This document shows, piece by piece, positions 63,115-64,000 of a stretch of DNA of 64,000 nucleotides. Below the pieces are notes generated by a model, which saw only the letters and a program-made list of their open reading frames with translations, searched no databases and was not told the origin of the DNA. The first letter of the stretch is position 1. Each line of letters starts with the position of its first letter. A program made the translations under genes and the position numbers. The DNA comes from Streptomyces flaveolus (GTDB lineage: Bacteria > Actinomycetota > Actinomycetes > Streptomycetales > Streptomycetaceae): positions 43,639 to 107,638 of the forward strand of contig NZ_JNWV01000032.1 in assembly GCF_000716535.1 (NCBI RefSeq), in the 5' to 3' direction.

Positions 63115-63837
63115 TCACAGCTCGCCCAGGAACCCCGGATCCGCCGGTCCCAGTTGCCGGGCGAAGTCGGCGGACACGCCCACGACTTCGCGGAGCGCCA
63201 CGGCCCGTCTGCTGGTGGCGGCGAGGTCCTCGTGCGCCTCCTTGGACCAGAGGAACGGGACGACACTGATGCCCTGGGACAGCTCCAGGGCCGCCGCCTC
63301 CTCCCGCCAGCCCGGCCAGCGCAGCCCCTCGTAGAACCTGTCCGGTCCGCCGGACAGCAGCCAGCCGATCCACGCCGAGTGACCCATGTCCAGCGCTTCC
63401 CACTCCAGCGTGTCGGGCGCGAAGTAGGTCATCTGTCCCGGAGCCCCGGGCCGGCCGCTGCCCGCCGGGTCGTGGCCGTTGAGGCAGAACACACCGCCGA
63501 GCACGTCATGGCCGACGACGAGCCCGGCCGCCGGGTGCCAGTCGGGGGCCGGCTCCTCGGGAAACCCGTTGACCCGGCCGAGGCTCGGCAACCCGCCGCC
63601 GGCGCTGCCCGCGCCGTACACCCGCAGCCAGCCGTCGTCCAGGACGAGCCCGCCGCAGTGCAGGGTCAGCGCACCCAGCACCGACCGCGCGGTCACCTGC
63701 AACCGGTGGAGGCAGCGGCGGCCCTCGTCGAGGTCGGCGGGCAGCACGCGGACGGGTACGGCACTGCCGGCGAACGCCTGCTGAAGCTCCGGCCAGGCCG
63801 GATCGGCCACCTGGACCAGCTCGTCGATCTCTCGCAT
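63115..63837 (-). CDS. DUF2625 family protein
   Basis: 240 residues. It begins MREIDELVQVADPAWPELQQ and carries VRVLPADLDEGRRCLHRLQVTARSVLGALTLHCGGLVLDDGWLRVYG, LGGVFCLNG, MTYFAPDTLEWEALDMGHSAWIGWLLSGGPDRFYEGLRWPGW and VVPFLWSKEA. All are hallmarks of DUF2625, an uncharacterised cytoplasmic family with SMI1/KNR4-like flavour. No signal or membrane segments. Function unknown; relatives include immunity-type proteins in some genomes, so a toxin-immunity role is possible but unproven. It lies between the DedA gene (convergent) and an IS element. Confidence 0.85.
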   Translation of the reverse strand: MREIDELVQVADPAWPELQQAFAGSAVPVRVLPADLDEGRRCLHRLQVTARSVLGALTLHCGGLVLDDGWLRVYGAGSAGGGLPSLGRVNGFPEEPAPDWHPAAGLVVGHDVLGGVFCLNGHDPAGSGRPGAPGQMTYFAPDTLEWEALDMGHSAWIGWLLSGGPDRFYEGLRWPGWREEAAALELSQGISVVPFLWSKEAHEDLAATSRRAVALREVVGVSADFARQLGPADPGFLGEL

Positions 63838-63904
63838 CCGTAGATGATCGCAGCAGGGTCCGGCGTCGGCTCACCGGCCTGCGACGCCGTACGGGCCTGC
63901 CGCC

Positions 63905-64000
63905 CTAGGTTCTGTCGTCAAATGTCACGCCCACATCAGGAGCGATGCGAGGGTGATGGCTGCTTGGTAGGACTCGGTGGTCTTGTCGTACCGGGTGGCG
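63905..64000 (-). mobile_element. End of an IS5-family insertion element (cut by window edge)
   Basis: The sequence CTAG (63905-63908) is followed by GGTTCTGTCGTCAAATGTCA, which looks like the terminal end of an IS, and the transposase C-terminus begins 17 bp in. CTAG fits the YTAR target duplication of the IS5 subgroup. Only the left boundary is visible, so identity and the other end are not shown. Confidence 0.7.
63925..64000 (-). CDS. IS5-family transposase, C-terminal end (partial)
   Basis: The last 24 residues before the stop (TGA at 63927-63925) read ATRYDKTTESYQAAITLASL and end LMWA, a very common C-terminus of Streptomyces IS5-type transposases (Arg-Tyr-Asp-Lys-Thr-x-Glu-Ser-Tyr). 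The rest lies beyond the window. It should encode the DDE enzyme that moves the element. Confidence 0.8.
   Translation of the reverse strand, partial: ATRYDKTTESYQAAITLASLLMWA

Overview
The window is chromosomal DNA from a high-GC actinomycete, almost certainly Streptomyces. Third codon positions are nearly all G or C, many genes start at GTG, 4-nt gene overlaps are common, and several families are typical of the genus: a conservon (cvnA-D), DUF5709, DUF6397, an F420-dependent PPOX enzyme and divergent xylA/xylB-ROK genes. No rRNA, tRNA or CRISPR array was recognised. The ends are cut inside genes: an mltG-type gene on the left and an IS5-family transposase on the right.

Layout. 1-8.9 kb: mltG-like gene, an ABC exporter divergent from a MarR repressor with a shared operator, and three large secreted enzymes (PNGase A-like, M1 peptidase, amidase). 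9.6-13.2 kb: a heterodimeric ABC exporter with one conserved and one degenerate ATP site. 13.2-14.0 kb: a non-coding stretch with a 45-bp minisatellite. 14.0-20.6 kb: DUF5709, zinc-free L31, a membrane hydrolase, a Ski2-like helicase, thioesterase II and a DUF6397 protein. 20.7-26.8 kb: an orphan roadblock protein, an F420 enzyme and a conservon (kinase, roadblock, DUF742, GTPase) with an MHYT membrane sensor at its head. 26.9-32.2 kb: small enzymes, a PadR regulator, a decayed MpaB-type gene and several hypotheticals. 32.4-36.5 kb: a SNF2 helicase-SWIM protein operon. 36.6-42.6 kb: a secreted phytase-like esterase, the xylose genes xylA / xylB / ROK regulator, and a Nudix hydrolase. 43-49.3 kb: APC permease with a formamidase-type enzyme, a small Tat-exported amidase, and a GAF regulator with aldehyde dehydrogenase ending in a strong terminator. 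49.3-52.2 kb: a lower-density stretch with a broken IS5-family transposase. 52.3-58.9 kb: metallophosphoesterase, a MerR-peroxiredoxin fusion, PaiB-like and nitronate monooxygenase-like flavoproteins, LysR, MBL-fold and tautomerase genes. 59-63.1 kb: a two-component system divergent from a VanJ-like membrane EEP enzyme and a DedA protein. 63.1 kb to the end: DUF2625 and an IS5-family element.

How genes work together. The clearest units are the xylose isomerase/kinase/repressor set, the conservon signalling complex, the SNF2-SWIM pair, the ABC heterodimer, and the two-component system beside VanJ-like and DedA proteins, which may serve undecaprenyl-phosphate recycling (inference). Gene decay is visible in at least five places: a frameshifted C-terminal fragment next to 25-bp repeats (8.96-9.12 kb), the MpaB pseudogene (29-29.9 kb), an orphan coding tail (32.0-32.2 kb), the IS5 remnant (51.7-52.2 kb) and a frameshifted fragment upstream of the LysR gene (56.3-56.6 kb).
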